This document shows, piece after piece, positions 1 to 11,169 of a DNA stretch of 64,000 bases. The notes below the pieces were generated by a model. The model ran no database searches. It worked only from the letters and a program-made list of their open reading frames with translations, and was not told the origin of the DNA. This DNA comes from Tigriopus japonicus. Its lineage: Eukaryota > Arthropoda > Copepoda > Harpacticoida > Harpacticidae. The stretch is taken from NCBI GenBank assembly GCA_010645155.1, contig JAAGOF010000095.1, positions 181,629-245,628 on the forward strand, in the 5' to 3' direction. The stretch's first letter is position 1. The number at the start of each line of letters is the position of its first letter. A program made the position numbers and the translations under genes.

Positions 1-110
1 GACGAACGGAAAAATTGGATCAGAAATACGGGATGAGACGTCGTGAGGCACTCTCATTTCGTTCAATCCCAGTTCTGACATGTTTGACATGTTAGAAGAT
101 TGAACTGGCT
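1..110. other. Left-edge sequence, nothing supported
   Basis: Short flank before the first open frame. I see no coding signal, repeat or RNA structure here. Confidence 0.3.
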
Positions 111-414
111 TTAACAATAATCTTTATCACACTCTTTAAATGAGTATTGAGGTTCGAGTGGAGATTCGCTCGAGAGCACGAATTGTTCCCATGGAATACA
201 ACAGATTCCACTTTTTTGCCCCTTTGAATCGTTCCATTTCGAAACCTTCCAACGAAGCAACTCACTCACGAAAGCAAGTCTCTGAGGTATGTAGGCCATT
301 TCAGTGACAAATTGATTTATTTCAACGACTTCTTCACCAAACATTTGCTTTGCTGTTAGCATTAGAACAATTTCTGAAGGATTTGGTTTTTCCAGTTGGT
401 GCAAAACTCCTTTT
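111..414 (-). CDS. Unrecognised ORF, possible terminal exon
   Basis: A stop-free minus-strand frame of about 100 codons ends in TAA at the low-coordinate side. No ATG lies at its start; the frame opens just after a CCTAG that could serve as a splice acceptor preceded by a short T run, so it would be a last exon rather than a whole gene. The translation has a plausible amphipathic stretch (EIVLMLTAKQMFGEEVVEIN) and a Cys/Asp-rich tail ending KECDKDYC. I recognise no family and found no convincing upstream exon between 430 and 1000. A chance ORF of this length is possible in 64 kb. Confidence 0.2.
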
Positions 415-429
415 CTAGGCACCAAAAAG

Positions 430-2213
430 AGCCAATGGACTGCGAACGTGTGAATACGAAAAGGGCGGAGTGGAATACAATGTGGGCCTTGAAAAAGAAA
501 TAAAAGTGAATGGAAAAGGGTGATAGTTACTACAGGTAGATATATTTGGGTGCGCTAATTGTTAGGGTTTATGCAGAATGTGAAACGCGAGCAATGCGGA
601 ATCTAAGACGTCTGGAAAAAGGAGAGGCTTTCCATCAATGTACAAGAAAAAAGACCAAAAAACACTATACGTACACAGTAGAAGAAAAGGAAGATCAAGC
701 CATCTGTCAAGACTTACAATAGACCAAAAAAGCGACAAATTGAGGAATCAAAGGACTTGGAACGTGTAAGCAAAGAGAACCAGGGGAATTTCGAAGTCTC
801 TCGCCTTCTCTCTTTACTTTTTTCTTTCTTTATCTCCCTTTTTTTCTCTCCCATTTTCATGATAATCCTCCTCTTATTTTGAGATCATTGAGGTCAATGA
901 GAATGAGGGACACGTTGGGGAAATCATATAAAAATCCTCTAATATTTCGAGAGCAATAGCACTAGCCGAATTCACGTACGTCCACGAAGAATGAGTCAAG
1001 AGGGAAATGAAAGGTCACAGAAATATACGTTACCCCTCACTCATAACCCGAGCAAGCACTCGAATTTTTCAAGTGTCGCATTTGTAGGAAATTTATAAAT
1101 CTGTGACAAAGCTACAAAACTACCTCTCTAATCTGCAAATATTGGCATTGATTTTTAAGAAATGGGAAAGCCAAGTGAAAAAAACAGCCAGATTTTTTGT
1201 GGCTTACCATATGGCTGATATGCTAACCACTTTTTATTCATAATTCTATTTATTTTGAGGTATTGACAATTCTATTTTTTTTGTTGATAGTTGACAAGAA
1301 TTGTGACATGTAGGTTGCGTTAAGGCTCCAACAAACGACCTAATCATGTAATATGATAATCCAATGGTAAAATAAGTGAGACCTGTGTGAGAAAGAGCCC
1401 GTCAAATCACTCTTACATGGATGTTTTTTCAGTCATTGAATCTGTTAGACCAACAAGACGATTGTTGAAGAGAAGTGAAAAATGAACACTGAAAACTTCA
1501 AGCAATTTATGATTGTAATGAGCCACATGTTTCCACATTATTTTGACATGAAACGTTAAGTTAACAACAAAAAGTACTTTTTGGCCTCCCAAATCCACAC
1601 ATTTTCCCACTTCATGCTCATGATCAATCTTTTCGCTTGTTCAGGAGATTACGTAAGAAACACTGGAACTCGAATATGAAAAAAGCTTTCAAATCGATCC
1701 TGATGCAAGAGGGAATTTGAGAACCTTTGATTTTTGTTCAGGCAACAACCCCAGATAAGGCAGCAGCATGAAATTCTTTCATCACTTTTGCACTGTTGTG
1801 TTATGCAGCACTTTGAGCGAGCATCTCTGTTTATGAAAGAAGGATCTTGCACCTCGAACGAAATGTCACTCGAACATATCAACTAAAGAACTTAATATGA
1901 ACTAGGAATGGGCACGTAAGTGTGAACCATGTTCACTGTCACTTTAATTTACCGGTGAGGGCGCCGGCCTCACTATTGAGAAAAGAGTTGTGTGTTTTTG
2001 AACGCTCTCAAATTCTTACTGAAATGTGCGCGGGTCATTTGCACCCAATAGAGACTGACATTTCACTGAGGAAGACGCGAGAAAGAGTGATAAGGGCCCA
2101 GTAATGGGTTAACAAGTTTGTTTGCAACATTCCGGATCGCCGCTCGGCGCTTTAACGTTAGTGCCATGAGTAGGACCGATTCCGTTTCAAATACAAGACG
2201 TTAGCTTCATGAC
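430..2213. other. Non-coding stretch
   Basis: AT-rich sequence with pyrimidine-rich tracts around 795-855. The short ORFs in both strands have no ATG context, splice partners or recognisable products. No repeat is visible here. Confidence 0.4.
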
Positions 2214-2575
2214 TAGGCCTCGGAAAAAAAATTTTTTTAAGTGAAATTAAGTTTTCACTTTTTTTGGCGTTTTTTTGAGAAAAAAAATTTTTTGGTCATT
2301 TTTCGGATTTTCACTTTTTTTGACCATTTTTAGGCCAAGAATGGATAATAAAATCAAATTTCATTTCTATTTTTTTACTTTCGAGCAATTATGAAAGCCT
2401 GATATGAGGATTTTTTTTCTTTGCCACAAAAGTCAATTGTTAAGGGTGTTTTACACGTCACTTTTTTTACTTTTTTTTCACTTTTTTTGACGTTTTCAAA
2501 CTTTTTTTAGGGAAAAATGGACAACTTAAAATTAATTATTTTGGCACTTTTCATCACTTTTTTTTCCGAGGCCTA
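2214..2575. mobile_element. MITE-like element with 18-bp terminal inverted repeats
   Basis: The 362-bp block begins TAGGCCTCGGAAAAAAAA and ends with the exact reverse complement of those 18 bases. The interior is T-rich on the plus strand, with repeated CACTTTTTTTGAC/GGC-like words, and holds no ORF. Perfect terminal inverted repeats with a non-coding interior define a non-autonomous DNA transposon. The outermost TA at each end could be a TA target duplication as in Tc1/mariner-type elements, but that is inference; the superfamily is not settled. Confidence 0.6.
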
Positions 2576-5500
2576 CTTATGTTTATGCGTCTGTGAACTC
2601 GTGTTTTCTCAAAAATCTACTTATCACCCATGAAGTTACAATTTTTTAGCCAAAAGAACTTGTCGGGAAAAATGTAGTTCCAAAACAATTTTCAATGCAT
2701 TTAGACATTACTTAGCACATTTTGCTTGAATCCTGGGTCCAAAACACTTGCTCCTTATTTGTAATGGAAAAGGGTCTCGTGGCCTTGACTTGTCGTGGAG
2801 GAAACAAAAAAGGGGTTCTTAAGCAGAGGAAAGATGCTATTCAGAAGCCGTCTTGGGGCATAATTCGCTTGGCATTGTTGTGCCTCATGGCATAATTTGT
2901 ATTGCCTCCTTCCACGTATTTCTCCTGTCAGAGAGTTTCCAAAAGCTGATGTTGGCTGGCTTCACCAGGAACAGCAACCTCAGTTTCAATGGGAGGAAAT
3001 AATTTGTCCATGCATGTCTAGCTCCATTATTCAACCTTCCCATGATCGCCTAACCGACCTCTTTAGACTGCCAAAAGACCTTTTTTCGTTTTTCTTTCCC
3101 AAAAAGCTCCTGTCTCGTCATCGTCATCATCATCATCATCATCATCGTCGTCGTTGCCGACAACGTTGCTTTTTCCGTGAAAAATGAGCGGCTTGCCTTG
3201 AATCCAAGACGTTTTGCAATTGTTGCAGCTTCCATGAGGCTCTCCAATACAATACCATGCCCTACCGGGTGCTCCATAAGAAATCAAATAGCTAATTTTA
3301 TTATCTTCTCCACGTGAATGAAACCAAAGCCCGTGTGTTATGTCTGGGTCAAGCACGGAAAAAGTATGCTTTCATTATTTCAAGCTTACATTAAGCCTGT
3401 TAGGGTATCGTGTAATTATTTTATTTACATTATCGTCATTTTCGAAGCCTGAGAACGTAAGAAGACCCAATAAACCGGGAAACTGGAACCTGGAAGTTAA
3501 TAGATAAAGTATGCTTGAAGCATGCATCCCCAAACACAAAAAATATTACTTCATATATGAAGCTCACCCTTTTTAAGCATGATTTCCCAAACACTTGGCC
3601 TTAAGAGTGAGAAGAAGATTTCTTCGCCTCCTTGTTTGTTTTTATTAACCTTTTAATACTGTATTTAAGGGTCACTTTTGAAAACAGCGTTCATAACTTC
3701 GACTTTTTTTGGCTCAAATCGAAAATAAGGCGACATGGAGGGAAAAAAGAAGGTTAATAATTGTTATCTGCTGTGTCTTTTTGAGCTGTGTCCATTTTTA
3801 GTGAGATCAACCATTCTTGAGTGACGGACACGGTTGCTGTACCGTTTTTTATGAATCATCCGGTGAATACAAAGGTTCTAAAAGTAGTATACCAAAAGTG
3901 TGATAGCCCAGTGAGTCACTTAATTCCCGAGCATTTTTGCGTGGCGATGTTGGCGTGTGTGGATTATTGTTGGGAGTGGGGAAAAGTTTGGCAAAAAGTG
4001 GCTCGCAAATCGAGCGAATAATGAATTGATGTTTGGCAAAGCAGACGTGATCGAATCCAACGCCCTTTCAGGAATAAAAGCCGGGAACGTCCATCAAGAT
4101 CAAAGTTGACGAGGACCCGCTTGTCTCATCAATCCACGTCGATACCAAAGTCCTGACGGCTTTAGACCACGACCTCGTGACCCTTAAACCGTGTGTGTGT
4201 GCGAGTATGGGTGAATGAATTCATGTGAGAGGACGTGGCTAGCCTTCACGGATGAGGAATGGGGCCCCTAAAGCTTTGAGGGATGGATAGGACATCATCC
4301 TAAAAAATGCTGCTTAGAAAGTCATTGTTCACATGGGACATGGCATAACTAATGAGCCCGTTTTTCCTTGGTCCTCGTCATCCTAAATCAATAGAGAATT
4401 AAATGAGATTGACACTACTGAAGTGCTCATCTCCAAGAGTTGTTAAGAGGCCCGAGAGAAATGGTCGAGAAAGTCTTTGATCAGAATGTTTGGGTTGGGC
4501 GTATTAACATGAATCGAAGAAGTGGTCCTTAATCTAGAGCTTCATCGACCATTCTCTAAAATCACTCTGATAAGCCAATCTAAGCGACAAGGACACCCCA
4601 CACTGTCACTTTTGTTTCCACATTGGCTCTCGCTCTGGACGAAAAGAATGAAAGAAGCGTCAACTAGGTCACGTTGTTGGTCTTCTTTGAAGCTTCAAAC
4701 GTTTGCCATAGATGTCACCACTATCAACACGGGAAGTTCAAGTTAAAACGAATTTCTAATTTGCGATCAATTGAGTACAGGGTCGGCGGCCCAAGTGTAG
4801 ACAGACCCCTTAACACCATCATAACTCGTGTAGTTTTCGTTAGTTTGTTTTTTCAAATGGACATTTTGAGAATCCCAAGCCAAAAATGATCAATTCAGCT
4901 ATAATATTGTTTAGTTAGCAGTTTTCAAGCTATTGCTTGGATATTTTAAGGTCAGAGGCTGCTTTTGATTGCATTTTTGACTGCCTGGCTGCATTTTTCT
5001 CTCTCGATGCTTCTTGGTTTGTTTGTCTTTTTCAAGCCTTACGTTTAATCCACTTGCCAATAGGGTCAAATTTAATAATAATATAATATGTTTATTGCGA
5101 CTCAAGGTCATGTCAGGTTGTATAAAATAAAGTAAAATATTGTAAAAATATATATATGTGTTCTCATATAAATGGTGAAGTGACATGTCAAATGTTAAAA
5201 AACGTTACAATAAACAAATTATATTGTGGTATCACAAGTGAGTTGACTAGAATGGTTTCAGTGCACATGAAAGAAATGAAGAGGAGATTGACAGACAGTA
5301 CAAATACAGTAGGGTAGAGGGAGATGATGGAGATGATGAAAATCTTATTTACGCTTTTTTAAATTGACGCTTCTCTCCAGTGAGCTTCTTTACGTACACC
5401 TACATTACATTTTTACAATGTAAATGACCATAGTTGAAAGCGATTTTGCATCATTTTGAAATGTGAAATGAATAGCATATATTTCATTTTTGAATGCAAT

Positions 5501-5722
5501 AATTGACAACTGTCTTTTATTTTCTAGAAGCATCCCAAATAAAAAAAAGGCACATCCAAAAATCTCTGAACGTTAGGAAGACCTGCTATTCAAATCACCT
5601 AGATTTACTGGGTTTGAGTATGTTGATTTGAATACAAAAGTTGATCCCATTCATATAGATCCCATGTCAAAATGATATTTAAAAAAATTGTGACATGTAA
5701 TTGAAATATCTCATCTCAATTA
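2576..5722. other. Non-coding stretch with one trinucleotide repeat
   Basis: No supported gene. Contains the TCA/TCG microsatellite at 3115-3154. Translations that look acidic or histidine-rich here are by-products of that repeat. Confidence 0.4.
3115..3154. repeat. (TCA/TCG)n microsatellite
   Basis: About 13 trinucleotide units alternating between TCG and TCA. It produces poly-Asp, poly-Met or poly-His tracts in different frames, none of which belongs to a supported gene. Confidence 0.9.
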
Positions 5723-6370
5723 GACATGCACAAGGTTGCTCCAAGTAAGCGTTTTAAATCATTCCGCGGGCGGCAAAACAAGGCCGTTGGCTGTGCTGAG
5801 TTGCTCAGCCCATTTTGGCGAATCCAAGTTTTTCCCATTTTGACGAGCATTTGATGATTCTAGGTCCTTGGAAACGATCGGTATTTCACTTAAGGATACC
5901 TTGGCTTGAATTGGGTCAATAATATGCAAAAAATAATATTAGGGTGATTGATTTAAAAGCAAGTAAGCAGGCCTTGTGCTATTGCAAAAATAGGACTTAA
6001 CATTGATCCAAACACTAATATTAAGATGCGGATTTATTCAGTGGGTTCCGAAGAATCATTTCAATATTTCAAAATACTTAACATATAGAGAAATGCAATA
6101 TTTTTTAACGCTTCTTTCTGTTAAGATCTAATCTTTTCTGTATCATTTTCAAGCAAACAAATTGGGCATTTTTTCAACCAAGTGAAAGCAGAGGGATCAA
6201 AACGTAAAATTAAGATCGTTTCCAGGGACCTAGAATCATCAAATGCACGTTAAAATGGGAAAAACTTGGATTCGCCAAAATGGGCTGAGCAGCTCAGCAC
6301 AGCCAACGGCCCTGTTTTGCCGCCCGCGGAATGATTTAAAACGCTCACTTGAAGCAACCTTATACATGTC
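5723..6370. mobile_element. Foldback element with 157-bp inverted arms
   Basis: The left arm (5723-5879) and right arm (6214-6370) are near-perfect reverse complements. Both run from an outer GACATG...AAGGTTGCT, through a GC-rich core containing CCGCGGGCGGCAAAACA, to an inner GGAAACGATC. The central 334 bp is AT-rich and non-coding. This is the architecture of a long-TIR MITE or foldback transposon. A related copy, missing its right half and interrupted by another element, lies at 11170-12500. I cannot assign a superfamily and see no clear target-site duplication. Confidence 0.8.
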
Positions 6371-6775
6371 CTATTGGTTAAATTCAAGGGATTTCGAATA
6401 TTATTTTGTGGATTTCAAACAAATGTAGTTGTATTTACAAATAGGTCACATACATTCTATATAGGCAAGTATTTGGAAAAACGCTTGGCATTCTTGGATG
6501 GTTTTATATGCGACCCAACACATGGTCAAAACACTTTTTGTTCATTTTCTAATCCACAGGCGACTCCAAAATTGTTCTCCTATGATGATAAACGTATCGG
6601 AAAGGCTTTTAGTCGAATATTTCGTTGAAGTTTGTTTTCTTTCGGTTTCGGAAAGTAGACTTGAATTAAATTGAATGGAGTTTCCGTACAAAATTTGGCC
6701 CAAAAAAGCTTCTGGATTATAAGAAGGGCTGCACATTTCATGAAAATGCATTTTGCTTCTATTTTTCCGGGTTTT
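6371..6775. other. Non-coding spacer
   Basis: AT-rich spacer between the foldback element and the SINE. No coding or RNA signal seen. Confidence 0.4.
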
Positions 6776-6959
6776 TTTTTGTTGCGGATTTTCTACTACC
6801 GCTACAAGGAATGCGATTCCCTGTAATCAAGGATTTCTCCCGACACCTTCATCAGGATCCCCAATCCCCAACAGGATTCGAACCTACGCCGTCTAGAGAA
6901 GCACTTAAACTCGGCACTTTTAAGAACGCGCTAGTACGAGTGGCCACTCTGGCTACCTT
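6776..6959 (-). mobile_element. tRNA-derived SINE, copy 1
   Basis: Read on the minus strand the element starts GGTAGCCAGAGTGGCCAC, has an exact polymerase III B box GGTTCGAATCC (plus coordinates 6874-6884), and continues into a non-tRNA body containing ACAGGGAATCGCATTCC and TTGTAGCGGTA before an A-rich end. The second copy at 43053-43222 matches along the whole length, head and body, in the opposite orientation. The head resembles a long-variable-arm tRNA, perhaps Leu, but the putative acceptor strands do not pair, so it is not a working tRNA gene. Confidence 0.85.
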
Positions 6960-8939
6960 AAATGGTTCCTTTACATGGTTGATTCACATTTTTTGCATTT
7001 TTACTGTTTTTATCGAAAATTGGTGCAGTTTCTGCCATTTTTCTCCTTTATTTGCATTTTTGGCCTTCTTGTTGAAATTTGATGCTCTTGTTCCTAAATT
7101 TGTAACAAAATTATATTTTCTTGCCTTTGACATTTTTCACAATTTTCCTATCTTATTCTCTTTGGAAGGCTTGAATGACATCGTTTTTCAGTTGAGGTTT
7201 ACCTGACAAATCACATTTATTAACTCCCCAGGGGCATTTTTTGATTCGATGAAAGATAAAGTGTAAGTAAGGAAGAAAGTAATTTTTTGAGCACCATGTT
7301 AGAAAACTGCTTACCTTAAAGGTTGATTTTTTTCTTTTACATTTTTATATCAAGTATTGCTAATCTTTTTCAGTTAAAGAATGAAAGTGTGAAAAGAAAT
7401 TTGTTCCAAGAGCAGGCGTTTAAGACCCGAAACGCGAAGTTTTACTGTACTAACATCAATTGAATTTACAACGATAATTTTCATTTGATAAATTTTTAAT
7501 GAAAAATTACGAGATATGAATGTTTTATGGTTTTTATGGCCCTTCATTTTGATTTATTCAACCAATCATCAAATGATTTATGTGGTTTGAATTACTTTTA
7601 CCCATTCTTTCCTTCCACAACAGTTTTTCCAAAATGGCCTGTTTACGACTCAAATTTAATTGCAAATGTTGCTCAACTTTATGCTCTTTTCGCGTTTTCT
7701 TGCTGCATTTTTTTGATTTTTTTTGCATTTTTAGGTTTTTTATTTGCATTACTGGTGAAATCCTAATTATAAGCATTTCCGAAATTTGCGATTTGCCTTC
7801 TTTCATTCCATGGGCAATAATCCTTTTAAGCTGAGTTGTGTATGCATAAAACTTTAAAGTCACAACTTACAGTGTTGGTAAAGCCCTCTTTCGGTCGAAA
7901 TGTTCGGTTCGGTTAAGAACCCTTTCGGTTCTTCTTTACCCTGTGGAAAGATGAACGATTTCCACCGATTTCCAAAGGAATACCATTGAAAAGGCCAAAT
8001 GGCTTTAAATGATTACATATCAACCACTATAATTGACATTTTCAAATGCAAAAAACAATCAAATTTACACCTACCTACATTTTGGACATTTAAAAAAACT
8101 TCAATTTTGTTCCAAAAAACATTTCATTTTTTTTTTCTAAATAATTTGTCGACAATTTTAAAAAATAATTAAAGCTCATTTTGCCAACAAATTTGCAATG
8201 CTTGAGAGTGAAAAAAATGTGTGTCTGCCAAAGCAAAATCTAGTGGAAAATAAACAATCCAAGGAAGTGTCATGTGAACCCAAGAAAGTCTCTCAAGTCA
8301 ATCGAATGTCGGAGACAAAAGTTATGGTAACTCAAAGTTTAGTGCAAATCCTACCAAAGGGCGAGTTCATTCATTCTCTGCTCTCTTCAGTACATAAGTT
8401 TGAGAAGGCATAACTTTTCACTCCGGCATTCGATTGGGCTGAAATTTGAAATACGCGTTCTTCTCAATGCAAGCCAGATCTCCTTTGCTGAAGAACGCAA
8501 ATGGTTCGTTTCTGCTGGAAATCATAATTCTCATTGCTAGCCTCCCACTCTTTGATTTCCGTGCTTCTTGGACTGTATTTTTCAAATTTGTTTAAGAGGT
8601 TTCGTTGTTACAAGAGTCAAACATTCCGTCCATCAACATTCTGCCAGACACTGAAAGGAAATCACTTGTGTAACCAGGCCAATCATAACATTGAAACGTC
8701 CGTCAGTCAGTGTTCCACTTGTTCACTTTGTCTCCCATGAGGTCCCCGATCCTCGTGGATGTCACCTTGGGCAGCACCTAAACACCTCTTCTTTCTCTTT
8801 CCTCTCTTGGGCTCTATTTCACCGTCGAGTTTTCCTCGTCATACCTGTTCTAGCTCAACTCTTGAGTCGGTTATGAAACGATACGTAAGAAGCGGTCCAT
8901 TCATACAAATAAAGCAAATCCGCAACAGGCTTGAGCTTC
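6960..8939. other. Non-coding stretch upstream of SelO
   Basis: T-rich sequence with recurrent TTTGCATTTTT words near 6985-7080 and 7680-7755. A fragment at 7870-7942 begins CAGTGTTGG and contains a GGTAAAG...CTTTACC inverted repeat, possibly a remnant of the hAT-like family seen at 15467 and 43248. No supported gene; any SelO promoter or 5' leader would fall near the right end, but I see no clear core-promoter motif. Confidence 0.35.
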
Positions 8940-8996
8940 ATGGAAGAATTGCTTCTTGCTTCCTCATTCCAGATCTCCTGTTCATCCGCATTCAGC

Positions 8997-10799
8997 ATGT
9001 CCTTGAAGAAGCAACTGAGTGAATGGAGTTTTGCCGATCCCAAATTGGCCTCTTTGCCTCTGGATCCGGAATTGGACAATTATGTCCGGAGATTCGTACC
9101 TAAAGTCATTTTCAGTCAGTGTCAGCCCACGCCCATGAAAACACCCCGAAAACTCGTAGCCGTCAAGTCAGTTTGATCATACACAGTGTATTCGCTTTTA
9201 ACTTGAAAACTAATTTTCTTTTATATTGATATTCCAAACATACAGTGATGAAGTCTTAAAGCGTATTCTCGACATGGACCCTCAAATCCGACATGATCCC
9301 GAGTTTGTGGATTTTGTCTCGGGCAATAAAGTGCTCGAAGGATCCATTCCCATGGCTCATCGATACGGAGGGCATCAATTCGGATCATGGGTTAGTAACC
9401 CGAAGTACTGCAGCCAAATCAGAACGCATTCAAGTGACAGGGTATCTATTTTAGGCCGATCAATTGGGCGATGGCCGAGCCCATCTTTTGGGCGAGTACA
9501 TTAACCAAAGTGGCGAGCGATGGGAGCTCCAACTCAAAGGATCCGGACGCACTCCGTATTCGCGATTTGGCGATGGTCGAGCCGTGCTTCGATCCTCTGT
9601 CCGAGAGTTCTTATGTTCCGAGGCCATGTTTTACTTGGGCGTGCCCACTTCCAGAGCGGCCTCGCTCATTGTCACGGATGATCCCATTCCTCGGGACATG
9701 TTTTACGATGGCAACATGAAATTGGAGCGAGGAGCCGTGGTGCTCCGATTGGCGCCCACGTGGTTTCGATTCGGATCCTTCCAAATCTTGTCCAAGCACA
9801 ATGAACGCGATGAATTGAACGCGTTGGTCGATTTTGTGCTCAAGGAGAACTTTCCACACATTGTGGAGTTACATCCCAACAGCCGAGATGATCAGATTTT
9901 GACCTTGTTCAGGGAGGTTTGCGAGGACACGGCCAAAATGGTGGCCCATTGGATGTCGGTGGGATTTGCTCATGGTGTTATGAACACGGATAATATGAGC
10001 ATCAAGTCCATCACGATCGATTACGGACCCTACGGGTTCTTGGACGAATATGACCCGCACTATATTCCGAATAGTAGCGATGATATGGGACGGTATGATT
10101 TCCAGAATCAGCCCTCTGTGGCCTTGTGGAATCTGCAGCAATTGGCCTTGGCCCTTAAATCCGCAATCACGGGTGAGAAAGCAATTATGACCGAGGACAT
10201 AGTGGTTTGTAAGACGGTTGTGATTTTTTCCCTTAGAATCCCGACGAGAAGATTTGACCAAACCATTGGAAGAGTATGCCAAAAACTATCAGAAGATATT
10301 TTTGGAGTTGTTTGCCAAAAAGCTTGGATTGAAGACATCAAAGACATCTGAGGACATGGAGCTGTTGGCTTATCTATTGAAATCACTGGAATTGAAAGAT
10401 GCCGACTTCACACAGAGTTTCCGTGATCTCTCTGAAATATCTTTAGAGGACTTGATCGCCCGGAAGATTCCCGAAGGTGCTTGGGGATTGAAAAAAATCA
10501 TGGAAGAAGAGCATTTTCAGAAATTCATGGACAAATATCCCGCTCGATTGGAAGAAAAGAACACGTCAGATGAGGAAAGAATGACCAGAATGCAAGCAGC
10601 CAATCCCAGATACATTCTAAGGAACTGGCTGGCACAACGAGCCATTGAATTGGCCGAGAAGGATGACTTTTCAGAGGTAGACAAACTTCTTCGGGTGCTG
10701 AAGAAGCCTTTTACTATTCAGAAAGAAGCCGAAGAAGGAGGATACGCTCAACCGCCTCCCAAGTGGTCAAAACAACTCCGAGTTAGTTGTTCAAGTTAG
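8997..10799 (+). CDS. SelO: Protein adenylyltransferase SelO (selenoprotein O), Cys form
   Basis: Four exons: 8997-9166, 9246-9390, 9455-10172 and 10237-10799. Introns are 64-79 bp with GT/AG ends; the joined frame is 531 codons plus TAG. Characteristic SelO blocks are visible: YGGHQFGSW then ADQLGDGRAHLLGE, LQLKGSGRTPYSRFGDGRA (Lys133), RSSVREFLCSEAM (Glu156), HGVMNTDNMSI (Asp284, Asn285) and IDYGPYGFLD (Asp294). In the family these are the ATP- and metal-binding and catalytic positions of a pseudokinase fold that transfers AMP to Ser/Thr/Tyr of targets, usually in mitochondria and linked to redox control. The protein ends VSCSS; human SELENOO has Sec where Cys529 sits here. An in-frame ATG at 8940 would add 19 residues (MEELLLASSF...), so the start and any mitochondrial presequence are uncertain. 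The first exon lacks the long N-terminus of the human protein. Confidence 0.95.
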
Positions 10800-11169
10800 A
10801 AGCAGGTCGGAGTTGTTCATGATATCAAGACAAGAGCACCATTTCGTTCCTCAAATATTTTACATATAAAAATACGGCAGATGGCATGTGGAGTAAACTT
10901 TCTGTGAAGTCTAAACCTCGTTTCGATTTGACTTGATTTTTCTTGATCCGTCGCTTTTATTTATCAATAAGTAGTGAGTAAAAATACTTCTTTTTTCTCG
11001 ATCCGTTGTCTAGTAAAATACGACTAAGCGGACGGTTAAATACGGAGTTCTGGTTGTCCTAAATTACAGTGTGAAAGAATGAAGTTGTTAAATGTGTCAT
11101 TTGTTTAAAATGGATACAAGCTTACGCTTGTAATTACAATGGTTAATACAAAAGTGTTAATTACAATGG
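10800..11169. other. SelO 3' flank
   Basis: Presumed 3' untranslated and downstream sequence, AT-rich. No canonical AATAAA is obvious; AATAAG occurs near 10968. Since the Sec codon is replaced by TGT, no SECIS hairpin is required and I see none that I can support. Confidence 0.35.

Noticed and set aside
3050..3356. Open frames with poly-Asp, poly-Met and poly-His tracts
   Set aside because: They are different readings of one TCA/TCG microsatellite and have no splice partners or domain.
6811..7206. 131-codon plus-strand ORF
   Set aside because: Its first part is the antisense of the SINE and the rest is T-rich sequence giving a Phe/Leu-rich translation; not a gene.
7558..7863. Lys-rich minus-strand ORF of 101 codons
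   Set aside because: The Lys richness simply reflects T-rich plus-strand sequence.
9611..10386. Minus-strand ORFs of 82-137 codons across SelO
   Set aside because: They are shadows of the SelO coding exons.
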